Source of the DNA: Brachyhypopomus gauderio
Taxonomy: Eukaryota; Chordata; Actinopteri; Gymnotiformes; Hypopomidae
Reading direction: 5' to 3'
Length of the DNA stretch: 64,000 nt
NCBI RefSeq assembly: GCF_052324685.1
Contig: NC_135220.1
Span: forward strand, 3,655,216-3,719,215
This document shows positions 39,501-51,327 of the stretch, piece after piece (positions within the stretch are counted from its first letter, which is position 1; every line of letters starts with the position of its first letter). The translations under genes were made by a program, and so were the position numbers. The notes under the pieces were generated by a model. That model had not been told where the DNA came from and did not search any database. It worked only from the letters and a program-made list of their open reading frames with translations.

Positions 39501-42279
39501 GTGTTGCTAGAGCCTATTAAAGGTTAAACATGTCTGGTGCATATTTCCTGAGCATCGGGTCTTTTATCAAATGAAACTGTACGAAAATAGAAAATAGGTC
39601 AGACTTGAAGACACTGTTCAAGCATGAACTCAAAGCTACGCTAAACGTTATGTCGGAAACATGAGTGACATCAGCCATGCAACTGTGTATGGTAAAGCTC
39701 AGACAAGCTCCAGGGTCGTATACTTTACACTGACAGAGGAGGACGTCCGGTGAAGAACACATGGAGATTAGAAATGGCCCAATTATTCCCTGTACATTTA
39801 AGCCCTGTTTCCGGGGGGTTTGAAATCCTGAGGCTTAAAGGCATACCGCTGACCACTGTGTTCCTCTTGCTGCAACAGGCTCCTCCTTCTGAGCACGTCA
39901 TGACCAGCTCTGTGGTGAGAGCCTCATGGTCCGAGTAGGGGAAGGGTTGACCGGGCACCGAGCCCTTGGTGGTAGACATCGACTCACATCTAATATTTAC
40001 ACTTCCTGAGCCCTAGACAGTACAGAGACGTAGAAAGACGGACACACACATTTAACATTTGTGGAAGGGACACTGGAATTAAACTGGTTATATTGTAATG
40101 CTGGTGACAGACAGGCCCAGTTTCACCTTGATGAGTATGTAGTCAATTCTGATGCCTTTCTCAAAGGGAATAAGGTCCTGCTTTTTGGTGAAGTGGTTGT
40201 CAGCTATTAGTGTAATGCCTTCTTCACAGCCCTGTAAAATGCATGATATACAGTTAAATTCCATCCCCATATGCATAAACACTCCCCAGGTGAACCTGTG
40301 ACATCCAGCAACACTGCAACACTGCAGTCGGAGCCTACAATACCAGTGTCATCACTCCGACACGGAATGAAAACCTGGCGTTCATCACAAGACATTTACA
40401 TTGACAATATCAACACCCAGAACTTTCATTCTAGTTAGCTTATACTTAGTCTGATTGTGTGGATTGTTTGTGTATTCGTCTGTATAATTTGCTTTTGTGT
40501 AATTTGTGTGTTAACGGGCCGCCCAATGGAGGATGGGTTCCCTTTTGAGTCTTGGTCCTCCCGAGGTTTCTTCCTATTCCCCACCATCTAGGGAGTTTTT
40601 CCTTGCCACTGTCACCTTTGGCTTGCTCATTAGGGATTTGGACCCATAGTATTGTTAACCTTGTAAATCCTGTAAAGCGCTTTGTGACAACATGTGTTGT
40701 GAAAAGCGCTATACAAATATATTTGATTTGATTTGATAAACAACTTAAAGGCCTTCAGTATAATACACCTTTTGTTATAGTTTACTGCTTCTAATATTAG
40801 TTCTGGGCTGATGCTGAGCTGAAAATCTCCCAAATTAGTTTTGAATCACAGCTCTTCACAGGTTCTGCTTCTTCTTCTCATTTGTATACAGTGAGTCCCC
40901 GCTTAATGTCGGGACCGGAGTTACGACTTTTTTTTTATTTTGTGCAGTGCGGGGAGGAGCAGTGGCAGCACAGTGGAGTGTAGTGGAGTGTAGTGGAGTG
41001 TAGCAGAGTGTAGTGGAGTGTAGTGGAGTGTAGTGGAGTGTTGTGGAGTGTAGTGGAGTGTAGCATAGTGTAGCGGAGTGTTGTGGAGTGTAGTGGAGTG
41101 CAGCAGAGTGTTGTGGAGTGTAGCAGAGTGTTGTGGAGTGTAGTGGAGTGTAGCGGAGTGTTGTGGAGTGTAGCAGAGTGTTGTGGAGTGTAGCAGAGTG
41201 TTGTGGAGTGTAGCAGAGTGTTGTGGAGTGTAGTGTATGATAAGCTGAGGCAGCGCAGCCTCCACCGCAGCCCATCTCGGCAACGCGATCGCTCTTTCTC
41301 ACGCTGTACGCATGAGAACATTGTTCGTTTTTCTTTATACTGTATTTACGATCAAAGCATATCTAAATCTAGGGTCACGCTTGACTACTCCGTGGGTAAC
41401 TGGCAGAACCTTCCTCCAGATTGTGGAAACCTGGACCTGTTATTCTCTTTGCTTTATGTCCTGTGCAGTTATGAAGTTTGGGACCCGCGCCCATTTGAAT
41501 ATGCATTTCAATTGGCTTTGTCCAAAACCAGCATATGTTGATTTTGTTGACCTTGATTAGCCTGTAATACTTAGTTAAAAGCTTTATCTTAAGCCCATAT
41601 TGCCCACAGAATGTTCTGACAGTAAGCATGCGGACCTGAAAAACAAATGACTCAGAAGTGAAACGGTGCCTCTTTCTCTGAGAAAACCCAGAGCTAACAT
41701 TAGAAAGAAACCTGACTCTGCACTGGGGATACATCACCCACTGATGCTTGAGATCTGTTCTCTTCTTTAGCCAAGACTGACTAAAAGTGTATAAGATACC
41801 AAGCCTGAGGGGCAAATACTGTGTTGTGAAAGAAAACAAAAGGGGCTCATTGCAGAGAACAGGATTCCTGTTTGGGTCATGCGCTGTTGGCACATTGTGA
41901 GAGAAACCGGTTAACTAGCTGGTGGACTGTAATTAATCTGGCTTGCAACTAATTTTGTGCCTTCTGCTGTTTTTATTCCTTGTTTTTTTTTATTGTACAC
42001 TTTTATCTTAATCTATTGTGACTTCTGCAACACACTCAGGCTGTGATCCAATGAGAGAGCAGACAGGAACACAGTAAGGAATCCCAGCATGCCATGTGCC
42101 TCTCCACTAACCATATTTAATTTGAATTTAAGGTTTATCTTTAATTGTAAAATTGGTCATTTATATAGCGTGTGCATTAAGTTTAGTAGTCTAGTCTTCC
42201 GATAAAATGTATTGTGCTTACATGATGTGCTTACCATCCTGGTGCTGTGTGTGTTTTAGTTAACCATACCAACCCGGTG

Positions 42280-42366
<87 letters not shown>

Positions 42367-45300
42367 AGATAACCCTAGTCTTCTAAGCAGATACTACACT
42401 ATTTCATATATATTATATATTAAAATCAGTTTTTTATTTAGCTTTTTAAAAAACATTCCATTACATTTGATTTCTACTCAGTAATACCCTATTTATCTTA
42501 TACCCTTTTCATAGACACCACACATGCTCAGTATATCTTTCAGCTCGCAGGATTTTCAGGTTTGAGTACATTTGAGACCATTGAGGAATGGGATTACATC
42601 TCAGTGGGACTCACATCAAACGTGTCAGTCTCCGTGTAGCAGTCTCGGAGTCCCGTATAAGATCGGAGGAGGCGGTTCCCCAGGTCCTCTGGGTGCATGT
42701 TCAGATCTCCACCAACAATCACCACATCTGCACTACCTGTTGTGTGACTACAGGGAGGTCATTGCAGACACATCTCATCTTACACACTTTAAGGTTTAAA
42801 TATGCAGAATTCATAACTTTAGATTAATATGTGCCACACAGTTTGATGTATTTAGCATGCCCTGATTTTGTCCAGAACTGAAAGATCATACTGTGTTAAA
42901 GCCCCTGTGACTGCTATTACTATTATTATTATTATTATCATTATTATTAATCTTGTGCAATATGCAGTTACAAGGGAACACACAGATTCTCTTTCACATT
43001 TAAGGACAGGTTGGGTCAGGGCAACCTAGCAAGCGAAAGCAAACTATGGAATGAAAATGAATCCTAGCAAGAGAAGCCATCTATCATCATTCTCAAACAA
43101 CGCATGGGCAGGATGTACATGAGGGGTAGAATTATCCCGAGTCTGTCCGAAATGCACCACCTGTGTAGTCACAGGTCTGACCTGCAAATTCAGCTGGTTT
43201 CTGATCAGTGTTTTATCACACTTTTCTAATTTCTTTCATTCAAACTTTGGATGTTTAATACAACAAATATAGTCTGGTATCATACAAATTTTGCACTGTG
43301 TTTCTTTAGAGCTATAATGCATATTCACATAGAAAAGAACCCAATTATGAATATTATGATTATGATTACTATTATTATTATTAAGGACTTTTATTTTACC
43401 GTACAAACTGCAGGAGTTCCCATGATTGCACTATTCTGTGAGGTAGGTAGTCATCTTTATTCCTGGAGTATTCTGCATGTAACTGAGAGAAAAAGAGGCT
43501 CATTCTTAAATGGCAGCTAATCCCAAAATAATCTGACTATTCTACTGCGTGCATCTGAAACACAGGTGATATAGAGTTTGGTATCAAGTTTGTCTTCAGT
43601 AATTCTGTCAGCAGTGCCAAACACCTTTTGCCTCACTGTAATGTTTTGTTGTAACGTTTTGTTTTGTTTGTTTTTTCACAAACTCTACGGTGCAAAATGT
43701 GATGTGTTTCACTGCACTTCATCTCTTAAACTATGGTAGTTCCTCTGTCTGTTGGATAGAGTTCAGAATAAATGATTTATTTCCATCTGATTCTATTTTC
43801 AATACTGAGATAATCTGAGAGGAGATAAAACTCTTTGCACAAAGCTGTGATTAACACAACCTATCTCCACGTAAAATAAAGGAGATGACGAGGGATTTCA
43901 CCACAGGGTCAGAGGGCAGGTTTATCCAGACTGGCAGAATGAGAGAAAGTTCTTCATGAGCATTGAGTTTGTTTGTACAATGGTCTGTAGGAGTGGTGCT
44001 CTCTATTTTTGCCCAGTGGAGAATGGGTTTGCTTTTAGAGTCTGGCCCTCTACAGCTCCTTATAACCCCAGGGGTGATTTTCCTCATCTCTCTGAACTTA
44101 GGCTTTCTCATTAGAGATCTAAAACTGGTTTAAAGATGCTATTTATAAATTAAACTGAATTGAATATCTAATGGACCCTCAACATCTTCTGCCGTTTCTG
44201 GCAAGCACGCCCCATTAAAAACCTGCTGGTTATACGTGGGAGGAGTGCTGAATATACTTCTGTGTTTTAAGTTACTCAGGACTGTAATTCTCAGCAGGAT
44301 GGGTGCAACAAGCTCTCCTCCCCAGCCAGTAATCGCCACAGCCAGCAGTGAAAACCTGCAGCACAGCTGAAAACCCAAATCAGCACCAGCAACCAGACAC
44401 AAGTTTCTCACCTCAGTGAAAAGAATTCAGACTTACGTGTGTTACGTAGACATTTATCTTCAGCCCATACACGTCCAGAATGACCAACCCAACAGCTTTT
44501 CCTCCAAACCAGTCACCGTGGTGCACCTGAATACACACGCACACACATGCACAGTTTTAACACAAAATCTATGGAGCTGTAAAAGAGCTGCAACGTTACC
44601 TCAGCAGAGTTAAACGAAGTGCTGAAATTTAATTCTAATCATCATCACTTCACCTTCACACTGCTGAAATTTACCTCAACTTTGACTACATTCCATTGAC
44701 TTGTCTATTAAATGTGAATCCCTTGATTTCTGTACTATGCCTATGGCTATCTGAATGACAGGTCACTTTGCTGGTTACACACACTCCAAATGTCACTGCA
44801 TAAACCTTAATGGCTGTGACCAGTCAAGACTGATTTTCTCTTTCTATGGTCTATCGTCAGAACATAAAACAATTGTATAAACAATACGACACAATAAATA
44901 AGACTGGTGCAGAAAAATAAGGAAGGATTACATGACCCACCATGAAAGGGTATCCATTGACAGTGTATGGACAGAGCAGTGCATTCTGGATGCAGTGTCT
45001 GGAGAACACGGCCAGCCCGCTGCCAATCACCCCACTACAGAGATAACAGTGAACACTTGCTGAGGGGACACTAATGGACGCTTCTTCATAAAAACCTGCA
45101 AGCTGTTTAACTCGATATACTCAACACCTTCTTGCTCATCGCCGTCATATAGCAGAATCCAAAGTGACGCCACTGCATGGTTAGACTCCAGCAAACTGCT
45201 TCCCTTCCTGTCAGCCTGTTCTGAAGCGTTTTGAGGGACATTGTTGTGTGATGAGAGAGACTGCTAGACCTTTCTTTCGTTTTTAGGGTTTCGTTTTACA

Positions 45301-47131
45301 CCAGCCATGTTCTGAAATACGTACTGTGTTCTGTACTGATAGAGGAAGAAGCCTTTTTAATTAAAGTTACTGCAAAACACGTGTCGCCAATGTAGCTCAT
45401 GAAAGGTTAAGTGTAGTGTATCTGTTACCATGTAGAGCTTCTGTTCATTCTCCTTCAGCGTTTCTGACCACCCTGTGCATTAACACCCCCAGCAACACTG
45501 CGATGCCTGATGACCCTGCACCAGCACTACACAGTCTTGCCACTACTGACTACTGTACAGATGATGTAATTTCATTAATATCTGATCAGCAATGGGTCTG
45601 TGGATAGAAACTGAGTGGTGATGAAGTCAAAGCTGTATGATGTATTTTGCATGGCAACAGACTACTGCCTGTCATTGTACACTTAAAAACTGCACCTAGA
45701 AGATAGACGTGTATGAAATGATACAAGTGCAGAATAGGTGTTTGCAAGGAATTTACAAAAATTGTAGTTGAGTTGAGGAATGTATCATCATGTAAGGTAG
45801 AGTGTGACTTATACAGTGACAACTGTGTCAGCATTTTCCCACTGTCAGAAGGTAAACGCCTGCCCTGCCTGTGCACTCTGAAATCCTAGAGGGACACTTA
45901 TCAGCAACATGAAACAAAGGACAGTTAGAAAGTTCAGTTCTCTTGTCACATGCTGCTAATGATAAGGCCGAATCTCCGCTGTGATATCACAGCTTATATA
46001 GCATGAGCAAAAATACACATTCCTGAATAAATTCACCTTTAACTCAAGACACCTCACTTCAATGCATAGCTTTCACCCCAGATTGATCACCAACCAGTTT
46101 ATGCTTTATTCCTAAATTTTTAAATTATGCTTTTAATATATACATATTAAAAGTTTAGAACTAAAGTTCTAAGCACTTTGTTATATTGTACATTTCAGGT
46201 TGTACCGGTGAAAGTTCTCTCTCTTCTACTGGAGTTACACTCACCTTCTGAAGTAGTGACTGTGAGGATGAGAGGAGACCAGCTTTCTCTTCAGGAAAAG
46301 GAAATCTCTCTCACTCCATACCTGCAACATAAACAGCTTTAACAGAAAGCACCAACTTTAACACGCACAATCATATTTACTAGATCTGGAGACGTTTGAT
46401 GACTGTTGAGTGCAAAACCACTGAGCTAGGGTCCACTGAGTTAGGGTCCATTGAGCTAGGGTCCACTGAGTTAGGGTCCACTGAGTTAGGGTCCACTGAG
46501 TTAGGGTCCACTGAGCTAGGGTCCATTGAGCTAGGGTGCACAGAGTTAGGGTCCACTGAGTTAGGGTCCACATTTTAAAGTTTATTTGGACCTTTGGCAG
46601 CCTTTACCTGCTATCTTAGTCAATTTTAGTAGCATTTCTGACTACTGTATTCATACCAAACTAAAATTAGCATTCTACACCAAAATAAAACTAGCATTCT
46701 ATACCAAACTAAAACTAGCATACTAAACCAAAATAAACCTAGTATTCTATACCAAACTAAAACTAGCATTCGATGTTATTCAGCTGGAAAAGGTGTGCGT
46801 GAGCGCGCATGCACGCACCTCCTGCAGCAGCGCGACGTCATGCCGCTCGCTCTCCAGGAGATCACCTATCATCCCATAACGCTGATCACATTTACGGCTG
46901 AGAAAACGGATCCCCCTGTAAAGCCATTACACACCCACACAGGGAAAAGGAAAAACTAAAGCTTCTCGCATACAGACACTGACGTAAATGATAAAAATAA
47001 AACACTGTGATTTACACTCAAATACAGTGATTTAAAATAAATGAACTCGCCACAGATGACAACTCAGTTTTTTAATATGACTTGAAACACAAAGAAAACA
47101 TGAAACACATAAAGAAAGTCGCAGATAACAC

Positions 47132-47207
<76 letters not shown>

Positions 47208-47859
47208 TGTATATATATTAGTGTAGCTTAAATGCATATTTGTAAAGGCCGAGCTACACAGGGCGCGTGTCCGCGTCTCTTGTTGTGTTTTCTGAGGTAA
47301 TTCTAGAAGCGCGTGCTGACACTGCCAGCATCAGCAGACTGGGACTCAGACTTTAGATCACGTGACCGGTTCACCTCAAAAGCGTCAACGTTTTCACCTT
47401 CTCATTCTAAGCTGTCGGCACTCAAACTGGCTCCAAAGTCGTGATGCAAAAATCACCACCACCGTATGACGAAATACAGTTTAGTAATTTTTCTCTCTTC
47501 GTTGCAGCTGCACGGAACACGGAACAGTCGAGAGAGAAAAAAACACTTTTGCTTAGCGTGCTCTAAATATAACTATGATATGAGCAACGGAGGCTTAAAA
47601 GAAACAATCATTTCAACACTAAGAAGACGTATTTTACGTATTAAAAAAAAAACTATTTTACGTACATCCTAGATAATTACCAACTCACCTTCATAGTTAG
47701 ATCACGTAACTTAGAGCTTCGGAATAAGTCTTGAATCAGCTGTTATGCTGCATCTTTATGTAGTTTCTAAAACCTCACGCACATCCATCGGCACGAACGC
47801 GAAACTCACCAGCAGTTGAGGGAAAAGACGCGCAGTGTGACGGGACGCGGGGTTGCCAT
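36501..47859 (-). CDS. smpd2: Neutral sphingomyelinase 1 (sphingomyelin phosphodiesterase 2)
   Basis: Ten exons in frame: 47810-47859 (start MATPRPVTLRVFSLNCW), 46819-46915, 46245-46321, 44941-45034, 44437-44526, 43400-43482, 42615-42732, 40127-40231, 39847-40012, 36501-36883, giving 420 residues against 423 in human. It is an endonuclease/exonuclease/phosphatase-fold enzyme that hydrolyses sphingomyelin to ceramide and phosphocholine. Visible active-site residues are N15 in SLNCW, the metal-binding glutamate E49 in LLQE, D173/N175 in GGDLNMHP and the catalytic D266/H267 in SDHEA. The last exon encodes two hydrophobic helices (about 326-345 and 354-375) that anchor the protein in the ER/nuclear membrane, followed by a short polar tail. 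Length and all catalytic motifs are intact. The long introns carry several minisatellites and two LINE-tail copies. The acceptor of exon 42615-42732 is a nearby double AG (ACAACAGGTAG); frame requires the second AG. Confidence 0.95.
38365..38487. repeat. 32-bp tandem repeat, 3-4 copies, in smpd2 intron
   Basis: The unit is GTTTATTTACTAAAACCA followed by ATGAGTTAGGTACG. It lies in the last intron (36884-39846), where I see no other coding sequence. Confidence 0.85.
39230..39445 (+). mobile_element. Possible LTR-like fragment in smpd2 last intron
   Basis: A pyrimidine-rich segment with GTATTTATACTCCTCGTTT resembling a TATA box and start region of a fish LTR. No ends or target duplication found; weak call. 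Confidence 0.2.
40517..40738 (+). mobile_element. L2-like LINE 3' tail, copy 1
   Basis: Carries the segment AGGGAGTTTTTCCTTGCCAC, then GTAAAGCGCTTTGTGACAAC, AAAGCGCTATACAAATA and a TTTGA-repeat tail. The same tail follows a LINE ORF2 end in the copy at 53227-54190, which identifies the family type. Located in an smpd2 intron. Confidence 0.75.
40975..41232. repeat. 10-bp minisatellite, about 25 copies, in smpd2 intron
   Basis: The unit is GTAGTGGAGT with variants (GCAGAG, TTGTGGAG). Open minus frames rich in HSTTLCYTP are artefacts. It lies in the intron between exons 42615-42732 and 40127-40231. Confidence 0.93.
42281..42362. repeat. (TC)n(TG)n microsatellite in smpd2 intron
   Basis: A short TC tract joined to about 60 bases of TG. 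In the smpd2 transcript this reads CA, the opposite of the other gene-internal tracts in the window. Confidence 0.95.
44011..44150 (+). mobile_element. L2-like LINE 3' tail, diverged copy
   Basis: Shares the order of motifs with the copy at 40517: CCAGTGGAGAATGGGTTTGC, TCTGGCCCTC, CTTTCTCATTAGAGATCT, AAAGATGCTATTTATAAATT and an AACTGAATTGAAT tail. More diverged. Located in an smpd2 intron. Confidence 0.6.
46421..46572. repeat. 15-bp minisatellite containing TTAGGG
   Basis: About ten copies of ACTGAGTTAGGGTCC, with TTAGGG/CTAGGG variants, 100 bases upstream (in transcript terms) of the acceptor of smpd2 exon 46245-46321. Confidence 0.93.
46655..46772. repeat. About 23-bp tandem repeat, 5 copies, in smpd2 intron
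   Basis: The unit is approximately CCAAACTAAAACTAGCATTC followed by TATA, in the same intron as the 15-bp minisatellite and close to the donor of exon 46819-46915. Confidence 0.8.
47135..47205. repeat. (AT)n microsatellite in smpd2 intron 1
   Basis: About 70 bases of pure TA repeat between exons 47810-47859 and 46819-46915. Confidence 0.95.
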
Positions 47860-48536
47860 GGCGCGGAGATGGAGCTCGTGCTTCGGTGTGGTTGACGAGG
47901 CTGTCTGCAGTACGGGCACTCAACACACAACAGAGGACGGGCGCAAGTTGCATATTGCAGACTCAGGCAAAGAGAGAAAACCAGCTACACCCCCGCCCCA
48001 TCACCACCACCCGAACGCAAACGAACGAAAGGAGGAGCACATTTTATGCTTAGATCCACTTTTAGGATCAATTACAAAATATCTTATCTGTCGAAAATTT
48101 GTATTTAATTACGGACACATTTTATACTTTACAAATATACTTTTCAAATCCACGTTTGTATAATGGAATTACTTCGCATTTCATCGCAAGTCAGACTGTT
48201 ATTCTCGGTCCATGTCCACTGTTCAATACATACCAGGCGCTGCACTCTTGTTAACACGTACGTTCGCGAATGCACCATAGCATAGTCTGTATAATCAATC
48301 TAGCAGTCACTGTTCATGCAATATTGACCTACAACCGACAAATGTAACACAGTGTAAAGATGCAGCAGTTGCAACTAAAAACGCCACACGAACCAGCGCG
48401 CGTGACAAATGTAAATAGTCACATGCCTCATGGGCAATGATGTTCTCTTTGCACGTGTGTATTTGTAGTTCTCTTACTACCCCCCCCCCCCCCCCCCCCC
48501 CCATTTCCTTTTTTTAAAGATGTTATCATTTATAAA
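47860..48536. other. Region upstream of smpd2
   Basis: The smpd2 promoter and 5' UTR should lie just above 47859, where CpGs are frequent. No plus-strand gene is recognisable. A poly-C run of about 22 bases sits at 48481-48502. Confidence 0.5.
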
Positions 48537-49466
48537 TGTAACAGGAAGACTCCGTTACAGAGTGTGCCTGAAAATACAGCCCGGTTTAATTAAGGGCACC
48601 GCCCATAGTGAATTAGTGCGCATCACGAAGGGTATTTAAACTCTCGTGTGTTCTCGTTAGCTCGGAAGCTGATTGACGGGACGAGAGACGCGCTCGGGTC
48701 CGGGTGGCAAGAGTTATTACTCATTCTCATGGAGTTTCCGGGTGGCAAGAGTTTTTACCCATTCTCACGGAGTTTGAGATTGTTTGGGGCTTTTAGAAGC
48801 TGACCGGGTGTGTTGTGAGCTGCATACGAGCGGTCGCAGAGGTGGCCAAGTCACGGGCGATCTGAGTCATTCCAGCTATTGCACGGAGCCATCAGAGTGC
48901 GCGTGAGAGCTAGACCACTGTTTTCTCCCCTTTAATTTTCTTTTTAGGAATTGGAGTTTGTTAGTGGCAGACGTGTTTTGTGGAACGTGATTTACTGTTG
49001 TGTTTTTATTTTTAGCCCGGCGGTACGGTTGGAGAAAGGTGGGAGCAGAGCGAGTGAGGTGTTGGCGGCACCTACCTATTTGGGGTTTATTTGCAGTGAA
49101 TTTGAGTTTATTTGGAGCGCGTTCACGCGAACGTGTGGTGTGGGTTATTTGTGTATTGAGTGGTTTGTTTGCTTTATTCTTTTAGGTGCGCGCCAACCCC
49201 CGCTGGTGGAAGTGAGGTAACCTGTGTTAGGTAGCTGCTCCGGAAAGTCTGTGGCTGTACCGCACGGTGCTTCTTTTTAAGAATGTCCGGTGTTTTATAT
49301 TTTGTATAATAAATGATCTGCATCTCAGTCTCTGCAGTCCAACAATTTTATTTTCGCTGGCAGTAATCTCGCGCGGGTGAAACGTTACTGATTAGTTTCC
49401 CTCTAGTTGAGGGTGGCGTAGTCCAAACTATTATAATTGGCGCTGTGTGACGCGGTGAGCGTTACA
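48537..49466 (+). mobile_element. Probable solo LTR (about 930 bp)
   Basis: The segment begins TGTAACAGGAAG and ends GAGCGTTACA, so its ends are the short inverted repeat TGTAAC/GTTACA expected of an LTR, flanked on both sides by TAAA (48533-48536 and 49467-49470). Inside are GGTATTTAAACTC (TATA-like, about 48630), a tandemly duplicated segment of about 45 bases starting GGGTGGCAAGAG (about 48700-48780) that could be a U3 enhancer repeat, and a polyadenylation signal AATAAA at about 49308. No retroviral coding region is present. Alternatively the string ATTGGCGCTGTG near 49438 could be a primer-binding site, which would shift the right boundary inward. Confidence 0.55.
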
Positions 49467-50332
49467 TAAAAATAAAAAAAAAACGTTTGGTACCACAGTA
49501 CCCCAAACTGGCACAAGAAGCACAAGAACACAACAAAAGTAGTCAGAGCTCAGGCGTATCGACAGCTGCTTTGCTCTTGAAGATCATTTGTGTTTTAATG
49601 TAACAGAACCAGCAACAATATCCGGTTTATTATACAGCGAAAAACAGTACTGATTTTAAATAGGCACCGGCAAAATGGAGCTTCCAAATTTAATCACTTT
49701 ACAAAACGTGAAGGGGATTTTTTGTGTATTTCTGCATTTATTTATTTTAAAGTGGATTAGTTATCTGAAGACCTTTGGAATGATCATTGGTTCCGTCGTT
49801 CAACCTAATCCCTAAATACACAAGTATGTTATGATAAGACATAAGATCAGTTTACCCCAGAATTGTTTAGTGCCAATATCTTGATTTTTTATTAGATAAG
49901 GCAACAAATCTTTTTAGCTGACAAAGTGAAGGAGCATCAGTTACAGTTTTTCCCCTGAAACTTTAATTCTGTTACAGACACAAAACTGAACTGTGTTTGA
50001 CCATATCATACATTTACTTAGATCATTACAGCAAGCACAATAGATATGATATTATGGTAGTCTCAGTAGTGAATCTGCTTTAGATTGCTTGATTTTCCAT
50101 TCTTGAGTGTTTGGGGGAGTTTTGTGTGTTTTAGACACATTTCCTCACTTCAGTTCTTACAACTTTTATTGGCCTCTAAATAAAACACATCATACAAATA
50201 ATTCCCACCTTCAAATTATAACCAGAACAGGAACCACAGTGGTGAAACTGGCCAAAAACTAAAGTGAAACCAGAAACCAGAGCTCCCCTTAAATTAAAGC
50301 AGCTGAGGACAGAGGCAGTTAGGCCCAGTAAT
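49467..50332. other. Unclassified intergenic sequence
   Basis: AT-rich, no coding exon, RNA gene or recognised repeat seen. Confidence 0.55.
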
Positions 50333-50508
50333 GAATCAGGACACAGGCATAGACAGGCAAGTGAACCAATCACGTAACGAATCAGGACACAGGCTTGGAC
50401 AGGCAAGTGAACCAATCACGTAACGAATCAGGACACAGGCATGGACAGGCAAGTGAACCAATCACGTAACGAATCAGGACACAGGCTTGGACAGGCAAGT
50501 GAACCAAT
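50333..50508. repeat. 46-bp tandem repeat, nearly 4 copies
   Basis: The unit contains AATCAGGACACAGGC, (T/A)GGACAGGCAAGTGAACC and AATCACGTAACG. Copies alternate between CATGGACAGG/CATAGACAGG and CTTGGACAGG, hinting at a two-unit higher period. Confidence 0.9.
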
Positions 50509-50691
50509 GGGTTCTCTGTATGATTCACTTCTTAGGTTCCACATGTCTGGAAGGTTTAAATGGTCAGTTTCAGGTCAGGGAACACACATGTACAACCTTC
50601 TAAAGATTTCAATTTGGGATGCTAACAACACTTTGCGATGCTATCAATTATTTATATGATCATTACTGCTGCTATAATAACAACTACAACA

Positions 50692-51327
50692 ATTATTACA
50701 CAGGTCAACAAAAAAAAAAAAACATTTACTGGTGTCCAAAATATTTTAATGAATTTGGGGTATTTTTGGGGTGCTGATTCTGAATATGCTATCAGTTTTG
50801 CCAGATTGGCTCAAGTTTTTGAGATTTTTGGTATCTTATTTATAGCACTTGTTGGTAAATGCGACGCATCATCTCATTAATTTCTTGGGATTAGTACTTG
50901 AACTGAGCAGTTCTCAATATAGTTTTTTGTTAATTAGTGTTCTAAAAGTTTGTTCATAGCTTGATTTTTGCACTAACTTTATGTTGTTGTCTGTTTTCCA
51001 GTGAAAAGCATGAACTCATCAAGAAGAAGTTGTCTTAACGATCCAGACACATTCCGTTACATTTGTGGTGAATATACACTGCAAAAACATAGAAGAAACA
51101 TAACAGACTTCATTAAAAAAAGTGTATTTGGCCTATTTTAAATAAAATAAAATAAAATAAAGTTAATGCGCGTGTAGCAAATTACGTCTTTTTTTTTACA
51201 CATTTCACGAAAAATCTCAAAAACTTGAGCCAATCTGGCAAAACTGATGACATATTCAGAATCAGCACCCCAAAGTTACCCTAAATTCGTTGAAATATCT
51301 TTGGCCCCAAAAATGCTGTTGACCTGT
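50692..51327. mobile_element. Inverted-repeat DNA transposon remnant
   Basis: Two arms of about 120-140 bases (50692-50831 and 51208-51327) are inverted copies of each other, sharing segments such as CTCAAAAACTTGAGCCAATC and TATTCAGAATCAGCACCCC and ending in the outward motif GTTGACCTGTG. About 380 bases lie between them, including a short reading frame at 51010-51141. The structure suggests a non-autonomous DNA element with long terminal inverted repeats. Family not assigned. Confidence 0.65.
51010..51141 (+). pseudogene. Short transposon-derived reading frame inside inverted repeat
   Basis: A 43-codon frame begins MNSSRRSCLNDPD, continues with RYICGEYTLQ and RRNITDFIKK, and stops shortly after. 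The C-x-x-... YICGEYTL and RRNIT strings look like the start of a protein family I associate from memory with repeated, transposon-linked genes of animals in which the frame continues into a cysteine-rich domain. Here it is cut short, so I treat it as a decayed fragment; the family assignment is an inference. Confidence 0.45.

Noticed and set aside
40889-41342. Complete Tigger/pogo-like element with TA duplication
   Set aside because: The left motif TACAGTGAGTCCCC is suggestive, but the candidate right end (ATACTGTA) does not extend into a matching inverted repeat.
46421-46572. Interstitial telomere
   Set aside because: TTAGGG occurs once per 15-base unit and is not itself tandem; the unit is an ordinary minisatellite.
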